Shown here piece by piece: positions 10,437-21,939 of a stretch of 64,000 nt of DNA. Each line of letters opens with the position of its first letter. The first letter of the stretch is position 1. The notes beneath the pieces are model-generated. The model had not been told where the DNA came from, did no database searches, and was given only the letters and a program-made list of their open reading frames with translations. This DNA comes from Ceratopteris richardii (lineage: Eukaryota > Streptophyta > Polypodiopsida > Polypodiales > Pteridaceae): assembly GCA_020310875.1 (NCBI GenBank), contig MU260073.1, forward strand, positions 590,501 to 654,500. The letters are read 5' to 3'. A program made the position numbers and the translations under genes.

Positions 10437-11711
10437 TCACTCCACAAAAGGAAGTAAGCCCAAAGCTTTGCGGAAAGCTTCAAACTTCTCCCTAGGCAGA
10501 GCCTTCGTGAAAAGGTCTGCAATGTTCTCCTGCGTGGGCACATATGCCAAGCTGATCTCCCCAGCAGAGAACCTCTCCCTGACATAGTGATAATGCACCT
10601 CAATGTGCTTAGTGCGAGCATGGAACACAGGGTTCCTCGCAACTGCCAATGCGCTCTGACTGTCAGTGAAGATGGTGGTGGCAGAAGACTGGCCAACACC
10701 CAAATCATCCATAAGGCGTCTGAGCCACACACACTCAACAGTCACTGTGAAAGCTGCCCTATACTCAGCCTCACAACTGGAAGTGGCCACAGTATGCTGC
10801 TTCTTGCTTAACCAAGATATACATGAGCTACCAAGCATGAAGCAAAAACCACTAGTGGACACACGAGTGTCATAGCAACCAGCCCAATCTGAGTCAGAAA
10901 AAGCATGCAAATCTGGCGGTAGTGATCCCCCCTTGGGATAAAACAACCCAAGTAGCCGAGTACCACTCAAGTAGCGAAAGATGCGCTTAACCGCTTTCCA
11001 ATGCGTGACTCCTGGGCAATGCATAAACCTCCTCATCTGTGAGACAGCAAACTGAATATCTGGCCGAGTAATGCATAAGTAAATCAAGCATCCAACAGCC
11101 TGCTGATAGAGAACAGCATCAAATGCATCTCCAGCATCATGAAGACTCAATCGTAAACCTGTCTCCATAGGAGTGGCAATAGGCTTACAGTCTTCAAGGC
11201 CAAAACGCTGCAATAATGTGTCAATATATTTCGTTTGACACAAAGCCATTCCACCATCAACGTGCATAAACTGAATGCCCAAATAGTGATGCAAATGCCC
11301 CAAATCAGACATCTCAAATGAGGCATTCAAATCAGCCTTAAAATCAGCAATATGTGTCTCAATAGGACCAGTGAGCAGCATGTCATCAACATAGACAACA
11401 ATGATCAGAAGCACATCATTAGCACGTTTAACATATAAGATGCTTTCAGTTGGACTGTTCTCAAAACCATGTGCAATCAGATAGGCATGTATCTTCTCAT
11501 ACCAAGCACGTGGTGCTTGCTTTAAACCATATAATGCCTTCTTTAACGTGCAAACCTGGTTTTCATGCCCTTTCTGCACAAAGCCACGGGGCTGAAAAAC
11601 ATACACTTCTTCATGCAAGTCACCATTCAGAAATGCTGTTTTAATGTCCAACTGATGTACATTCCAACCATGATGGGCTGCAAGTGCACAAATGCTCCGA
11701 ACAGTAGTCAT
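10437..11711 (-). CDS. Copia-A reverse transcriptase and RNase H region
   Basis: An open 424-codon stretch. RT: QLDIKTAFLNGDL, LYGLKQAPRAWYEK, and the catalytic YVDDMLL. RNase H: FSDSDWAGC, SSCEAEYRAA, FTDSQSALAVARN and the typical Copia end HARTKHIEVHYHYVRE followed by TKALPREKFEAF. It copies element RNA into DNA and removes the RNA strand in the cytoplasmic particle. It belongs to the pol of Copia-A and is a fossil part. Confidence 0.9.
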   Translation of the reverse strand: MTTVRSICALAAHHGWNVHQLDIKTAFLNGDLHEEVYVFQPRGFVQKGHENQVCTLKKALYGLKQAPRAWYEKIHAYLIAHGFENSPTESILYVKRANDVLLIIVVYVDDMLLTGPIETHIADFKADLNASFEMSDLGHLHHYLGIQFMHVDGGMALCQTKYIDTLLQRFGLEDCKPIATPMETGLRLSLHDAGDAFDAVLYQQAVGCLIYLCITRPDIQFAVSQMRRFMHCPGVTHWKAVKRIFRYLSGTRLLGLFYPKGGSLPPDLHAFSDSDWAGCYDTRVSTSGFCFMLGSSCISWLSKKQHTVATSSCEAEYRAAFTVTVECVWLRRLMDDLGVGQSSATTIFTDSQSALAVARNPVFHARTKHIEVHYHYVRERFSAGEISLAYVPTQENIADLFTKALPREKFEAFRKALGLLPFVE

Positions 11712-11828
11712 ACGGCATGTAGGTGCAAAGGTCTAATCAAAATCAATGCCTCTTTCCTGTGCATAACCCTTTGCAACAAGCCTAGCCTTATACATGTCAA
11801 CTATACCATCAGGTTTACGCTTCAGCTT

Positions 11829-12920
11829 CTATACCCACTTAGTGCCAATGGCCTTCTTGCCAGGAGGCAAGTCACATAAAGACCACGTACCATTCTTCAT
11901 TATAGCATCATATTCAGATTGCATAGCAGCCATCCAATTTTCTGAATCTTGTGCTTCATCAAAAGAAACGGGCTCATTCTCATCACAGAGACTAGATGCA
12001 GCCATAGCATAGCAATCTGATGCAAAGGAGGCACTATGAGATCCTGAACGAGTACGATATGACAAAGGTGCATCTAATTTGCTGTCACGCAAAGTCTGCA
12101 CCAGCGATTTTGGCATAGTTTTTGCCTGCTCAATATCAGCTCTCTCATCAACAAGTGCATCATGTAAATCTGCATCAGAAATGGAATGATCTGCATCATC
12201 ATATGAAACCTGCAAAGGTTGAGAAGTTGCCTCATTAGGACCAGCACTAGCCTGTCCACCTGTAAAAAGAGGCATCAAAGTATCATACATGTCTTTGGAG
12301 CTAACAGATGTCTCCTTAGTACATGAAAGCAATGGCTGAATAGCATTTTCCACAAAGACAACATCACGACTAACCAGAATGCGTTTAGTTTGTGGATGAT
12401 ACAGACGATAGCCTTTACTTTCAGAACTGTACCCAACAAAAATACATTTTACTGCCTTATCATCCAATTTTCTACGATGTTGTTCAGGCACTAATGCATA
12501 TGCCAAACAACCAAAAACACGCAGATGAGCAACAGATAGCTTGCAGTCATGCCAAGCCTCATATGGAGTGATAGACTGCAACGCTTTAGTGGGACACCTG
12601 TTCAGTATATATGCTGCACACATGACAACCTCAAGCCAGAAACTATGTGGCAAAGCTTGACTTTTGACCATGCACTTCGCCATCTCCATGAGTGACCTGT
12701 TCTTTCGTTCAGCAACTCCGTTCTGTTGAGGTGTATACGGCACTGTACACTGGTGCATTAAAATCTGAAGACATATATTCCCCCCCTCGATCAGAACGGA
12801 GGGTGCCCATTTTACATGCTGACAGATTTTCAGCCAAAACCAAAAACTATTTGAAGCACATGAACACTTCGGACTTTGCTTTGAGTGGATATATCCATGC
12901 ATGCCTGGAAAAATCATCAA
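11829..12920 (-). CDS. Copia-A integrase region
   Basis: An open 363-codon stretch with the integrase core end (VPYTPQQNGVAERKNRSLME, VMCAAYILNRCPTKALQS, TPYEAWHDCKLSVAHLRVFG) and the GKDI-type C-terminal domain (RRKLDDKAVKCIFVGYSS, YHPQTKRILVSRDVVF), then an acidic linker leading toward RT (YDAIMKNGTWSLCDLPPGKK). Part of the same pol fossil. Confidence 0.9.
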   Translation of the reverse strand: MMIFPGMHGYIHSKQSPKCSCASNSFWFWLKICQHVKWAPSVLIEGGNICLQILMHQCTVPYTPQQNGVAERKNRSLMEMAKCMVKSQALPHSFWLEVVMCAAYILNRCPTKALQSITPYEAWHDCKLSVAHLRVFGCLAYALVPEQHRRKLDDKAVKCIFVGYSSESKGYRLYHPQTKRILVSRDVVFVENAIQPLLSCTKETSVSSKDMYDTLMPLFTGGQASAGPNEATSQPLQVSYDDADHSISDADLHDALVDERADIEQAKTMPKSLVQTLRDSKLDAPLSYRTRSGSHSASFASDCYAMAASSLCDENEPVSFDEAQDSENWMAAMQSEYDAIMKNGTWSLCDLPPGKKAIGTKWV

Positions 12921-13629
12921 TGAAAGTCACAAAGTAAAGGTAATTTCCAAAAGAGGGTGTCTGCATAGGACCACAGACATCACTATGTACAAGCTGCAAT
13001 TTCTGCGTAGCCCGAGCTGAACCATCTTTTGGAAAGGAAGAACACTGCATTTTGCCCATAATACAGCCTTCACAAACATGTTTTCCAGGTGCCTCAAGTT
13101 TGGGCAAAGAGGACACCATTTCAGATTTCTACAGGCGTAACAAACTAGCAAAATTCAGATGACCAAAGCGTGCATGCCAAAGCTTTGCATCTGACATAGC
13201 CTGAGAATCATGAACTGCACATGCCGAATCATTCACAGATTTTTCATAGTTTATGAGCTTATACAGCCCACGACATAAAATGCCAGAAGCAATAATCACA
13301 TCGCCATTTGAGAGATCATGGACTGTACACCTGTCATCAACGAATTTCACAACCAAGCCAATCTTGGCTAATGCAGAAACTGATAACATGTTCTTTTTGA
13401 TCCCTGGCACAAATAAAGCATCTGACAAAGCGAAAGAACTACCATCAGCAGTAGTCAAAATGATCTTACCAACTCCCATAACAGGATAAGAGGAGTTATT
13501 GGCGCATGTGACAGTATTCCCTGTAGGGGCAGGCTCGAGTGAAGAGAAGAAACTGCGCTGCGAGGTAATATGTTTGGTCGCCCCACTGTCAAAGTACTGC
13601 AAACATCTGAGTCTACTGCAGACATGCAC
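12847..13629 (-). CDS. Copia-A protease and pre-integrase region
   Basis: Aspartic protease start YFDSGATKHITSQRS with the active-site DSG. Also seen are VPGIKKNMLSVSALAKIG, the pre-integrase motif LWHARFGHLNFASL, and the beginning of integrase with its zinc region (GCIMGKMQCSSFPK) and [16 protein letters not shown]. The boundaries combine neighbouring open stretches of one fossil pol region. Confidence 0.8.
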
Positions 13630-14687
13630 TGATCATGAGAAGATGGGTCAAAACTGCAGACAGTAGTAAACGCCCATTCTTCTTCCTCCACAAGATTTGT
13701 AGACTCTGTTTTTGGTGTAGAGGCCTCTGCAACAACCATTCCAGCCTCTTTCTTCTTTGCCTCTTTAGCAGCCAGTTTTGGACAGTTCTTTATAATATGA
13801 TCATTTCCTTTACAGTACTTGCAGAACAATTTCTGCTTTTCTGATTTCTTCTCATCTTTATCTTGGTTCTTCGATTGTGCAGCATTTGCAGATTTCTGCT
13901 TACTAGTAGAGGAGCTCCATTTTCCTTTGCCCTTCTGACTAGCCAGGAAAGCTTGATCTACAACACGCATAATGGACCTGTTCTGCCTGGATTGATCTTC
14001 CTGCAACAGAACAGAGACTAATTCCTCAAATGACAAGGCATTCGGATTGCCTTTCATCATCAACCGAAGAGTAGAGGCAAAACTCTGATATGAATCAGGA
14101 AGACCATTCAGAACGGTCTGCACAAGTGAGCTATCTGGTATAACCTCATCAGCAGAAATCAACTGTTCCTTCAAATCTTTGATCTTCGTTAGGAAACTGT
14201 CCATAGAATCACCTTCATTCATGTGCTCACTCTCCAACTGTTTTCGGAGATAAGCAACACGAGCCTCATTCCTAGCTTGGTACAATATGGTAAGTGTATC
14301 CCAAGCATCCCTAGCTGTTCTGCAAGAGCGTATGTGAGGAATAATGGCACGTTTGACAGACAAAGCTATCAATGCATGTGCCTGGGCATCTCTGCCATCC
14401 CAACGAATCTGCTCTGCAGTAGGTGCAACAGAAACAACAGCACGAACAGGAATCTGCACAATATCATCTTCGACACCATCTTCATCAGCTCCAACACCTC
14501 CAGCACCTGTATTTGTAGTACCTGTAGTCGCAAGTGTAACAGGACGTCTTTCAACACCCTGCACAATGTTCCACAGTCCTTTTGCAACCAGTACATGTCG
14601 CATCATATAAGCCCATAATGGGTAGTTGGTACCATCCAACTTATCCTCAACAACCAACATACGGAATACATCACTGCTTTCAGCCAT
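13455..14687 (-). CDS. Copia-A gag
   Basis: A 410-codon frame that starts MAESSDVFRMLVVEDKLDGTNYPLW in Copia gag style. It holds the gag helical core (AWDTLTILYQARNEARVAYL, LVQTVLNGLPDSYQSF), a Lys-rich segment, and one CCHC zinc knuckle (CKYCKGNDHIIKNCP, about residues 288-302). It forms the particle shell. The start ATG lies ~355 bp inside the LTR, after the primer site. Confidence 0.88.
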   Translation of the reverse strand: MAESSDVFRMLVVEDKLDGTNYPLWAYMMRHVLVAKGLWNIVQGVERRPVTLATTGTTNTGAGGVGADEDGVEDDIVQIPVRAVVSVAPTAEQIRWDGRDAQAHALIALSVKRAIIPHIRSCRTARDAWDTLTILYQARNEARVAYLRKQLESEHMNEGDSMDSFLTKIKDLKEQLISADEVIPDSSLVQTVLNGLPDSYQSFASTLRLMMKGNPNALSFEELVSVLLQEDQSRQNRSIMRVVDQAFLASQKGKGKWSSSTSKQKSANAAQSKNQDKDEKKSEKQKLFCKYCKGNDHIIKNCPKLAAKEAKKKEAGMVVAEASTPKTESTNLVEEEEWAFTTVCSFDPSSHDQCMSAVDSDVCSTLTVGRPNILPRSAVSSLHSSLPLQGILSHAPITPLILLWELVRSF

Positions 14688-15025
14688 GGCCGGTGACTAA
14701 AATACCTTGATGCAGAAAATTGACTGTATCTCAAAAAGTTGAACGAAACTGCCCAGACGAGTTCTGCTAGACCTGTAGCAGACTTCGAGATGCTTAAACT
14801 GGCGAATGGAAACTGGTATATACCTTTGGCACAAAAGGATAAAATAGCCTGCACAAGCACTGCGATAGTGCGTTCGGAGGCCGAAACAAGCTCAGATCAC
14901 GATTTCGGCACCACAGAGCGAAGCCGTTTTGATCTCGGAAACACCCTGAGTATGCTCACCAAATTTCGTGCGAATCTGAGACTGCAAACGGAGGAGTGTC
15001 GACGGCGCCCTAGAAGAAGCGACAA

Positions 15026-15040
15026 CCTGCTCTGATACCA
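15026..15040 (-). other. Primer-binding site of Copia-A
   Basis: Minus strand TTGGTATCAGAGCAG next to the 5' LTR. It matches the common plant initiator tRNA-Met site TGGTATCAGAGC. Confidence 0.88.
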
Positions 15041-15042
15041 AT

Positions 15043-15293
15043 TGTTGGAGTTAGACGTCTGCGGAAGCACGCGCACAACACAAGGAAGAAGAAGAAGCTT
15101 GGAGCACAACACACAAGATTGAATGTATTACTAGAGAATGTACAAAGATAAGTAGCCCATTAGGGCAATAGGCGTATATACAAGCCGGGGGAAAAAAACC
15201 TCCTAAAGAGGGAAAAAAACCTCCTAAAGAGGGAAAAAAGTGCCCCGACGGTCCTAGAGTGTTCACACACATCACTACCTAAATATATCAACA
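15043..15293 (-). repeat. 5' LTR of Copia-A
   Basis: 251 bp. About 22 bp longer than its partner because a CCTCCTAAAGAGGGAAAAAA segment is tandemly doubled. Confidence 0.95.
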
Positions 15294-17880
15294 GATTCTA
15301 ATTGTTTTTCTTCAACATCTAAACATATACCAAAACATCTGCGTTTTTTAGATAAACTTCTTTGAAGAACAACTCCTCGACAATACAACTCTATAACATA
15401 GTTGTCTTCACGAGCAAAATTGTTGATGAAATCATCAATGAAATTTTTTTCTATGAATTCATCCAGACCTTTATGAGCAAAAATATTTAGATTTGTTTGA
15501 TCTATTCTATCAATCATCTGATAAGTATCCTCTTTGCTAATGTACATAAGCACTATTGCAAAATCCATGTGTCCTTTGATCGAAGGATTACTACTCTGAG
15601 TAGCTCCAATTTTGAAAGTCACTTTTGTAGCTGTATGTTGAACTCCTTCCACAAGCATATGGACATAGAGGAAATTAATAAAAGATACTAGAACATATTC
15701 TGTCTCGGAATTCATCCCGTTGAGTGCAAAAATCAATCTGGAGAAGAACGTTGCTGAAATGCATTCCCGAGTATGTAAACTATATAGTTCTAAATCAAAC
15801 CGAAAGAAAACAATATTGAATGGAAGAACTTGCTCTGCACAAAAACTTTCCACCTTGTTCAAATCGAAACCAAATCCATAGATTGACCATGGAATAACAT
15901 TTGCTGTGGTCTTTATTCCCATTGCAACTGTATACAAATGACTCAACAAAGTTATGGCAGCCTTTGATAAAGGAGGAGACTTCTTCGCCCTCTTTAATGA
16001 GTCTTTCACAAATGTTTCACTATAACTTTTAATTTTTTCATATTCTATGTCTGTGATATTGTATTTCTCACAGAGCTTTTCCCAAGTCAAAACCTCTGTT
16101 GTTAAATCAATAAAAAATGAAATTATAGCATTTTTCAAGACACGATCTGTCTTTAATGTCCATGCCATTTCTTCCATGTCAACCATGTGCTTCAATGATT
16201 TTACCTTTTTTAACAAAATTTTCTTCTCTAAAATTGCCTTTTGAATTTCTAAAATTTCTTTATTGTCTAAACCTGCAATACATCTGAATAATGCCGGACC
16301 TAATATAACCGTCCCTGGTGCCTGCTTTAATTGACCACCTTTCATAGCTACCATCTTTGCGGATGTCGATATAACATCTTTTGTTGAATCTCTTTTGCTA
16401 TTTGGCACTTCACCCTTTGTATTTGGCAGTGCCCCCTGACTATACAAACGCATTATTGATATCCAATTCTTCCATTCCTCATCATTGCATAAAAGAAGAT
16501 GTAAATCATTCTTTATAAATCCTTTTTGTAAAGTTAGCTCTGTAGTCTCTACAAAATTCTGCAAAAAAAACATATATAGTTTAAATAAATACAAGTTTTA
16601 AAAAATAATAATATATAGTAACTAAAACATAAAAAATACAAAGAATATAAACATACCTGCCATGATATAAATTCTCTTTTACTCTGATTAACACTTGGAG
16701 GAGGTTTGGATGGACATCCGTTTGCTTTCCATTGAGATCTAGCTTGTAAAAGTTAATCCACAAATGGTTCTTTCTATAATGACTTTGCCACCATCAAATT
16801 AGCCTCTTTAGATATCTCCCTTGAAATTTTTGGAGGACAATTTACTAAAATTTTTGATTTTCTATATCTAAATTGTTGTCGTAAATGTAATTTCACCATC
16901 GGAGAATTCATAGTTTGTAAAGTTTTCGCTGCACTAATTGAATGCTGTCCAAATATTATCTAATACTCAACTTTATCAATATCATCATGAGATAAAGTTT
17001 TTAGAGGTATTCTGGCACTTGGATCAATACGCATAACAACTGCAAGAACTTCGTTCTCTTTCGGAGCCTAGACAAAATCATTCATTAATGTATGCACCCA
17101 ATCTCTGTTTAATTTTCGATGGTGCTGGAAAACATCTTTTTACATCAACATTAAATACTGCATTAGAACCGAAAGCATAGTATTCTTGTTTTTGAAGTAG
17201 TAAATCCATCATTTTATTTTCTTGTGGCTTCACTACTGTATCTTCTGTTTCTTCACTCCTATTATCTAAATGTTGGATTGATACATCTTCATCGTTTTGT
17301 ACAGACTTTGATGATGATCCTAAGTCTTTATTTGAAGAACCTTTCAGCTTTCGTTTCTTAGATCTCTCAAATACATCTGAGCTTCTCTTCAAAGATTTTG
17401 ACTTTTGTGTTAATCTTTCGGCTTCTTTTATAATTTTCACTAATTCTTCTATTGATTCGATTGATCCAATTGAACCTAATGATCGATCAAACTTTGAGAT
17501 ACTATCTTTCATATCATCCAAACAAAAATTCTCCGATAAGCAGAACTTATTCGCATTAATATTCTCACCATCTGGAAGCACTTTACACGTAAAACACGGT
17601 GTGCCTTGTGCATTTACATCTTCTTTAACATGAACAATGATGCCCATATCACCATATGTAGATCCTGCATCTGTCATAAATAAATGTACATCTGATTTGA
17701 AGTTTCCTTCATGATCATAAGTATCAACAAACCATTTCATGTCTTCTTTATGTGTCAAATCAAAAGTTTTCTGAACCTTAATCCTATTTGAAGGAACCTT
17801 CATCCCACTTGTTTTTTATAAATTCTCCAATGAAAATACATTATCGATCACATTGCTTTGAAATTCATTTGTGTTTTCCA
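15294..17880 (-). pseudogene. Decayed gene with ParB-like box, N-terminal exons
   Basis: On the minus strand an ATG near 17880 opens MENTNEFQSN; the long frame 17803-17078 has a basic SKKRKLKGSS patch. Next comes a region (about 17075-16660) with IIFGQHSISAAKTLQ, which resembles the GxHRxxAA box of ParB-like nuclease domains, preceded by VLAVVMRIDP. An intron 16559-16656 (GCAG/GTATGT, TTTTGCAG/AA) leads into the 16558-15294 exon, rich in helical sequence with YVIELYCRGVVLQR near its end. Several in-frame stops at positions where Gln would fit (CAG/CAA to TAG/TAA) and at least one frame change mark it as decayed. The family is not recognised. The ParB link is a motif-level resemblance only. 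Confidence 0.5.
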
Positions 17881-18179
17881 TTGCTCCTGAAAGTCAAAGA
17901 AAAAACTTTTTTTTAAATCACATCAACATAATAACAAACAATATCAATATAATAACATCAACTTTCTCATTCATAGTCATCAAATTTATTATCAATACTA
18001 TTCTCTCTAATTATTATACTTTAGATTATAGATTATTATCAAATCTACGAAGTTCAAGCCTCTTAAGTTCATGCCCCTTGTGTTCAAATTTGAAAATATA
18101 TTTGAGTTAAAAATACTATTCGTTTTGCTGAAAAAGATAAGAGACTTGATCAGATAAGAGACTTGATCTTAAGTTCAAG
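17881..18179. other. AT-rich flank before the palindromic satellite
   Basis: 5' flank of the decayed minus-strand gene. Rich in AT; no gene or repeat unit recognised until the first palindromic units appear. Confidence 0.4.
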
Positions 18180-21100
18180 TGTGACATTTTATGACTCAAC
18201 ACACTTAAACTTGATATGATTCGAAAGCTCGAACTTAAGTTTGAACCTGATGATGAAATATTCAAAGGCTCGAACTTAAGTTCGAGCCTCATATCATGTG
18301 AGCCAACAATCCCAAACTTGATATGGTGGAATTAAGAAAATTGACAAAGGATCGAATTGGAGTTGGAACCTGGTATTAAGGGACACAATGACTCAAAACT
18401 TAAAAGCTCAAACTTAAGAGGCTCGAACTTAACTTCGAGCGACGCACCAAGTGAACCAACAATCCTAAGCTTGATATGGCTTGAAAAAATAAGAGGCTCA
18501 AACTTAAGTTTGAGCATCCCAAAATTCAATTGATTTTGAGGCTCGAACTTAAGTTCGAGCCTTTGTTCTTTTGCACATAAGACACAACAATCCTAAACTT
18601 GATATGGCTAGAAAAGTTGAGAGGCTCATATCATATAACCGAACAATCTTAAACTTGATATGGTTGGAAAAGCTGAGAGGCTCGAACTTAAGTCGAGCCT
18701 CATACCATGTGATCCAACAATCCGAAACTTGATATGGATTGAAAAGCTAAGAGGTTCAAGGCTCCTAAAATTGAATTGATTCTAAGGCTCGAACTTAAGT
18801 TCGAGCCTCTTTGTTCTTTTGCACATAAGACACAACAATCCTAAACTTATATCATATGACCCAACAATCCTAAACTTGATATGGCTAGAGTTGAGAGGCT
18901 CGAAATAAGGTTCGAGACCCCATAGTTGAATTGATCCTGAGGCTCGAACTTAAGTTCGAGACTGTTTGTTCTTTTTCACATAAGACGTTGTTCAATCATG
19001 TGACCCAACAATCCCAAACTTGATATGGTGGAACTAAGAGGCTCGAACTTAAGTTCGAGCCTCAAATCAAGATTGACAGTTGATATGATTCAAAGGCTCG
19101 AACTGAAGTTCGAAGTTGGTATTAAGGGACACAATGACTCAAAACTTAGAAGCTCAAATTTAACAGACTTAAATTCGAGCCTCATATCATGTGACACAAC
19201 AGACTCAAAGTTGATATGATTTATAGGCTCGATCCTGAAAGGTTCGAGCCTGATGATGCCTATCAAAATTCAGAGGCTCAAACTTAAGTTTGAGTGACAT
19301 ATAAAGTGAACCGGATCGTAAGCTTGATATGGCTTGAAAAGCTAAACAGCTCGAACTTAATAAGGTTCGAGACCCCATAATTGAATTGATCCAACAATCT
19401 TACACTTGATATGGCTTGAAAAGCTAACACGCTCAAACTTAAGTTCGAGCCTACCAGCTGGAAAGGTTAAGTTCGAGCCTCTTTGTTCTTTTGCACATAA
19501 GACACAACAATCCTAAACTTGATATGGGTGGAAAAGCTGAGGCTCATATCATGTGACCCAACAATCCTAAACTTGATATGGTTGCGAAAGCTGAGAGGCT
19601 CGAACTTAAGTTTGAGCCGCCCGTAACTGAATTGATGTTGAGGCTCGAACTTAAGTTCGAGCCTGTTTGTTCTTTTGCACACAAGACACTATTCAATCAT
19701 GTGACACAACAATCCCAAACTTGATATGGTGGAACTGAGAGCCTCAAACTTAAGTTCGAGCCTGTTTATTCTTTTGCACACAAGACACTCTTCAATCATG
19801 TGACACAACAATCCCAAACTTGATATGGTGGAACTGAGAGGCTCGAACTTAAGTTCGACCCTGATGATGCAATATTCAAAGGCTCAAACTTAAGTTCAAG
19901 GTTCATATCATGTGACCCAACAATCCTACGGTTGATATGGTTGGAAAAGCTGGAAGGCTCGAACTTAAGTTCAAGCCTCTTTGTTCTTTTGCACATAAGA
20001 CACAACAATCCTTAACTTGATATGGCTGGAAAAGCTGAGGCTCATATCATGTAACCGAACAATCCTAAACTTGATATGGTTGGGAAAGTTGAGAGGCTCG
20101 AACTTAAGTTCGAGCCACCTGAAATTGAATTGATGCTGAGGCTCAAACTTAAGTTCGAGCCTGTTTATTCTTTTGCACACAAGACATTGTCAAGTGACAC
20201 AACAATCCCAAACTTGATATGGTGGAACTGAGAGGCTCGAATTTAAGTTCGAGCCTGATGATGCAATATTCAAAGGCTTGAACTTAAGTTCAAGGTTCAT
20301 ACCATGTGACCCAACAATCCTATGCTTGATATGGCTTGAAAAGCTAAGACTCTCAAACTTAAGTTCGAGCCTGCTAGCTTGAAAGGTTAAGTTCGAGCCT
20401 CTTTGTTCTTTTGCACATAAGACACAAAAATCCTAAACTTGATATGGCGCGAAAAGCTGAGGCTCATATCATGTGACCCAACAATCCTAGACTTGATATG
20501 GTTGGGAAAGTTGAGAGGCTCGAACTTAAGTTTGAGCCGCCCGTAATTGAATTGATGCTGAGGCTCGAACTTAAGTTCGAGCGTGTTTGTTCTTTTGCAC
20601 ACAAGACACTATTCAATCATGTGACACAACAATCCAAACTTGATATGGTGAAACTGAGAGGCTCGAACTTAAGTTCGAGCCTGTTTGTTCTTTTGCACAC
20701 AAGACACTGTTCAATCATGTGACACAACAATCCCAAACTTGATCAGGGTAGAATTTAAGTTCGAGCCTCATATCATGTGACACAACAGACTCAAAGTTGA
20801 TATGATTTACAGGCTCGATCCTGAAAGGTTTGAGCCTGATGACGCAATATCAAAATTCAAAGCCTTGAACTTAAGTTCGAGCCTCTCAATTTGATTATAA
20901 ACTTGATATGGCTGGTATGCATGAAAACTTGGTATGGCTCGAAAAGCTGAAAGGCTCGAACTTAAGTTCGAGCCTCTTTGTTCTTTTGCTCATATCATGT
21001 GACCCAAGAATCCTAAACTTGATATGGTTGGAAAAGCTGAGAGGCTCGAACTTAAGTTCGAGCCAACTCAAATTGAATTGATGCTGAGGCTCGAACTTAA

Positions 21101-21290
21101 GTTCGAGCCTGTTTGTTCTTTTGGAAATAAGACACTGTTCAATCATGTGACACAACAATCTCAAACTTGATATGGTGGAACTGAGAGGCTCAAACTTAAG
21201 TTCGAGCCTCAGCATCAATTCAATTTCAGTCGAGCCTGCTAAACTTGAATTGATTCTAAGGCTCAAATTTAAGTTCGAGCCTCTTTGTTT
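18180..21290. repeat. Palindromic satellite array
   Basis: About 3.1 kb with some 35 copies of a 22-bp perfect or near-perfect palindrome. Its half-site is GGCTCGAACTT, followed directly by the reverse complement AAGTTCGAGCC. Between copies recur conserved linkers: ACAACAATCCTAAACTTGAT plus ATGG, TTTGTTCTTTTGCACATAAG plus AC, CATATCATGTGACCC and TTGAATTGATGCTGAGGCT. Spacing varies (about 40-130 bp) and two or three linkers alternate, giving a higher-order pattern instead of a simple tandem repeat. Open frames inside are by-products of the repeat. No transposon ends were found. Confidence 0.92.
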
Positions 21291-21357
21291 CTTTTGCACC
21301 TAAGACACAACAATCCCAAACTTGATATGGCATACATGCACTATACACACACACTTA

Positions 21358-21893
<536 letters not shown>

Positions 21894-21939
21894 CCTTTAG
21901 TTTCAACCCCTAAATAGTCATAACTATCAAGATATAGGT

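Larger units (their letters stand above)
10134..15293 (-). mobile_element. Copia-A, complete-length Copia retrotransposon
   Basis: LTRs at both ends (10134-10362 and 15043-15293, TG...CA), 5-bp target duplication GATTC (10129-10133 and 15294-15298), initiator tRNA-Met-type primer site next to the 15043 LTR and a polypurine tract (plus strand AATCCCCCC at 10363-10371). Order on the minus strand is gag, protease, integrase, RT, RNase H, which is Copia. The LTRs differ at only a few percent of sites plus one ~20-bp internal duplication, so insertion is fairly recent. The coding region is broken in a handful of places. It sits in an exon of a decayed host gene. Confidence 0.95.

Noticed and set aside
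10437-11879. Plus-strand open frames opposite Copia-A pol, and similar antisense frames elsewhere
   Set aside because: Shadows of the coding strand with no domain content.
18180-21290. CRISPR-like array (repeats with spacers)
   Set aside because: Eukaryotic context, palindromic units without unique spacers of constant length; linkers are themselves repeated.
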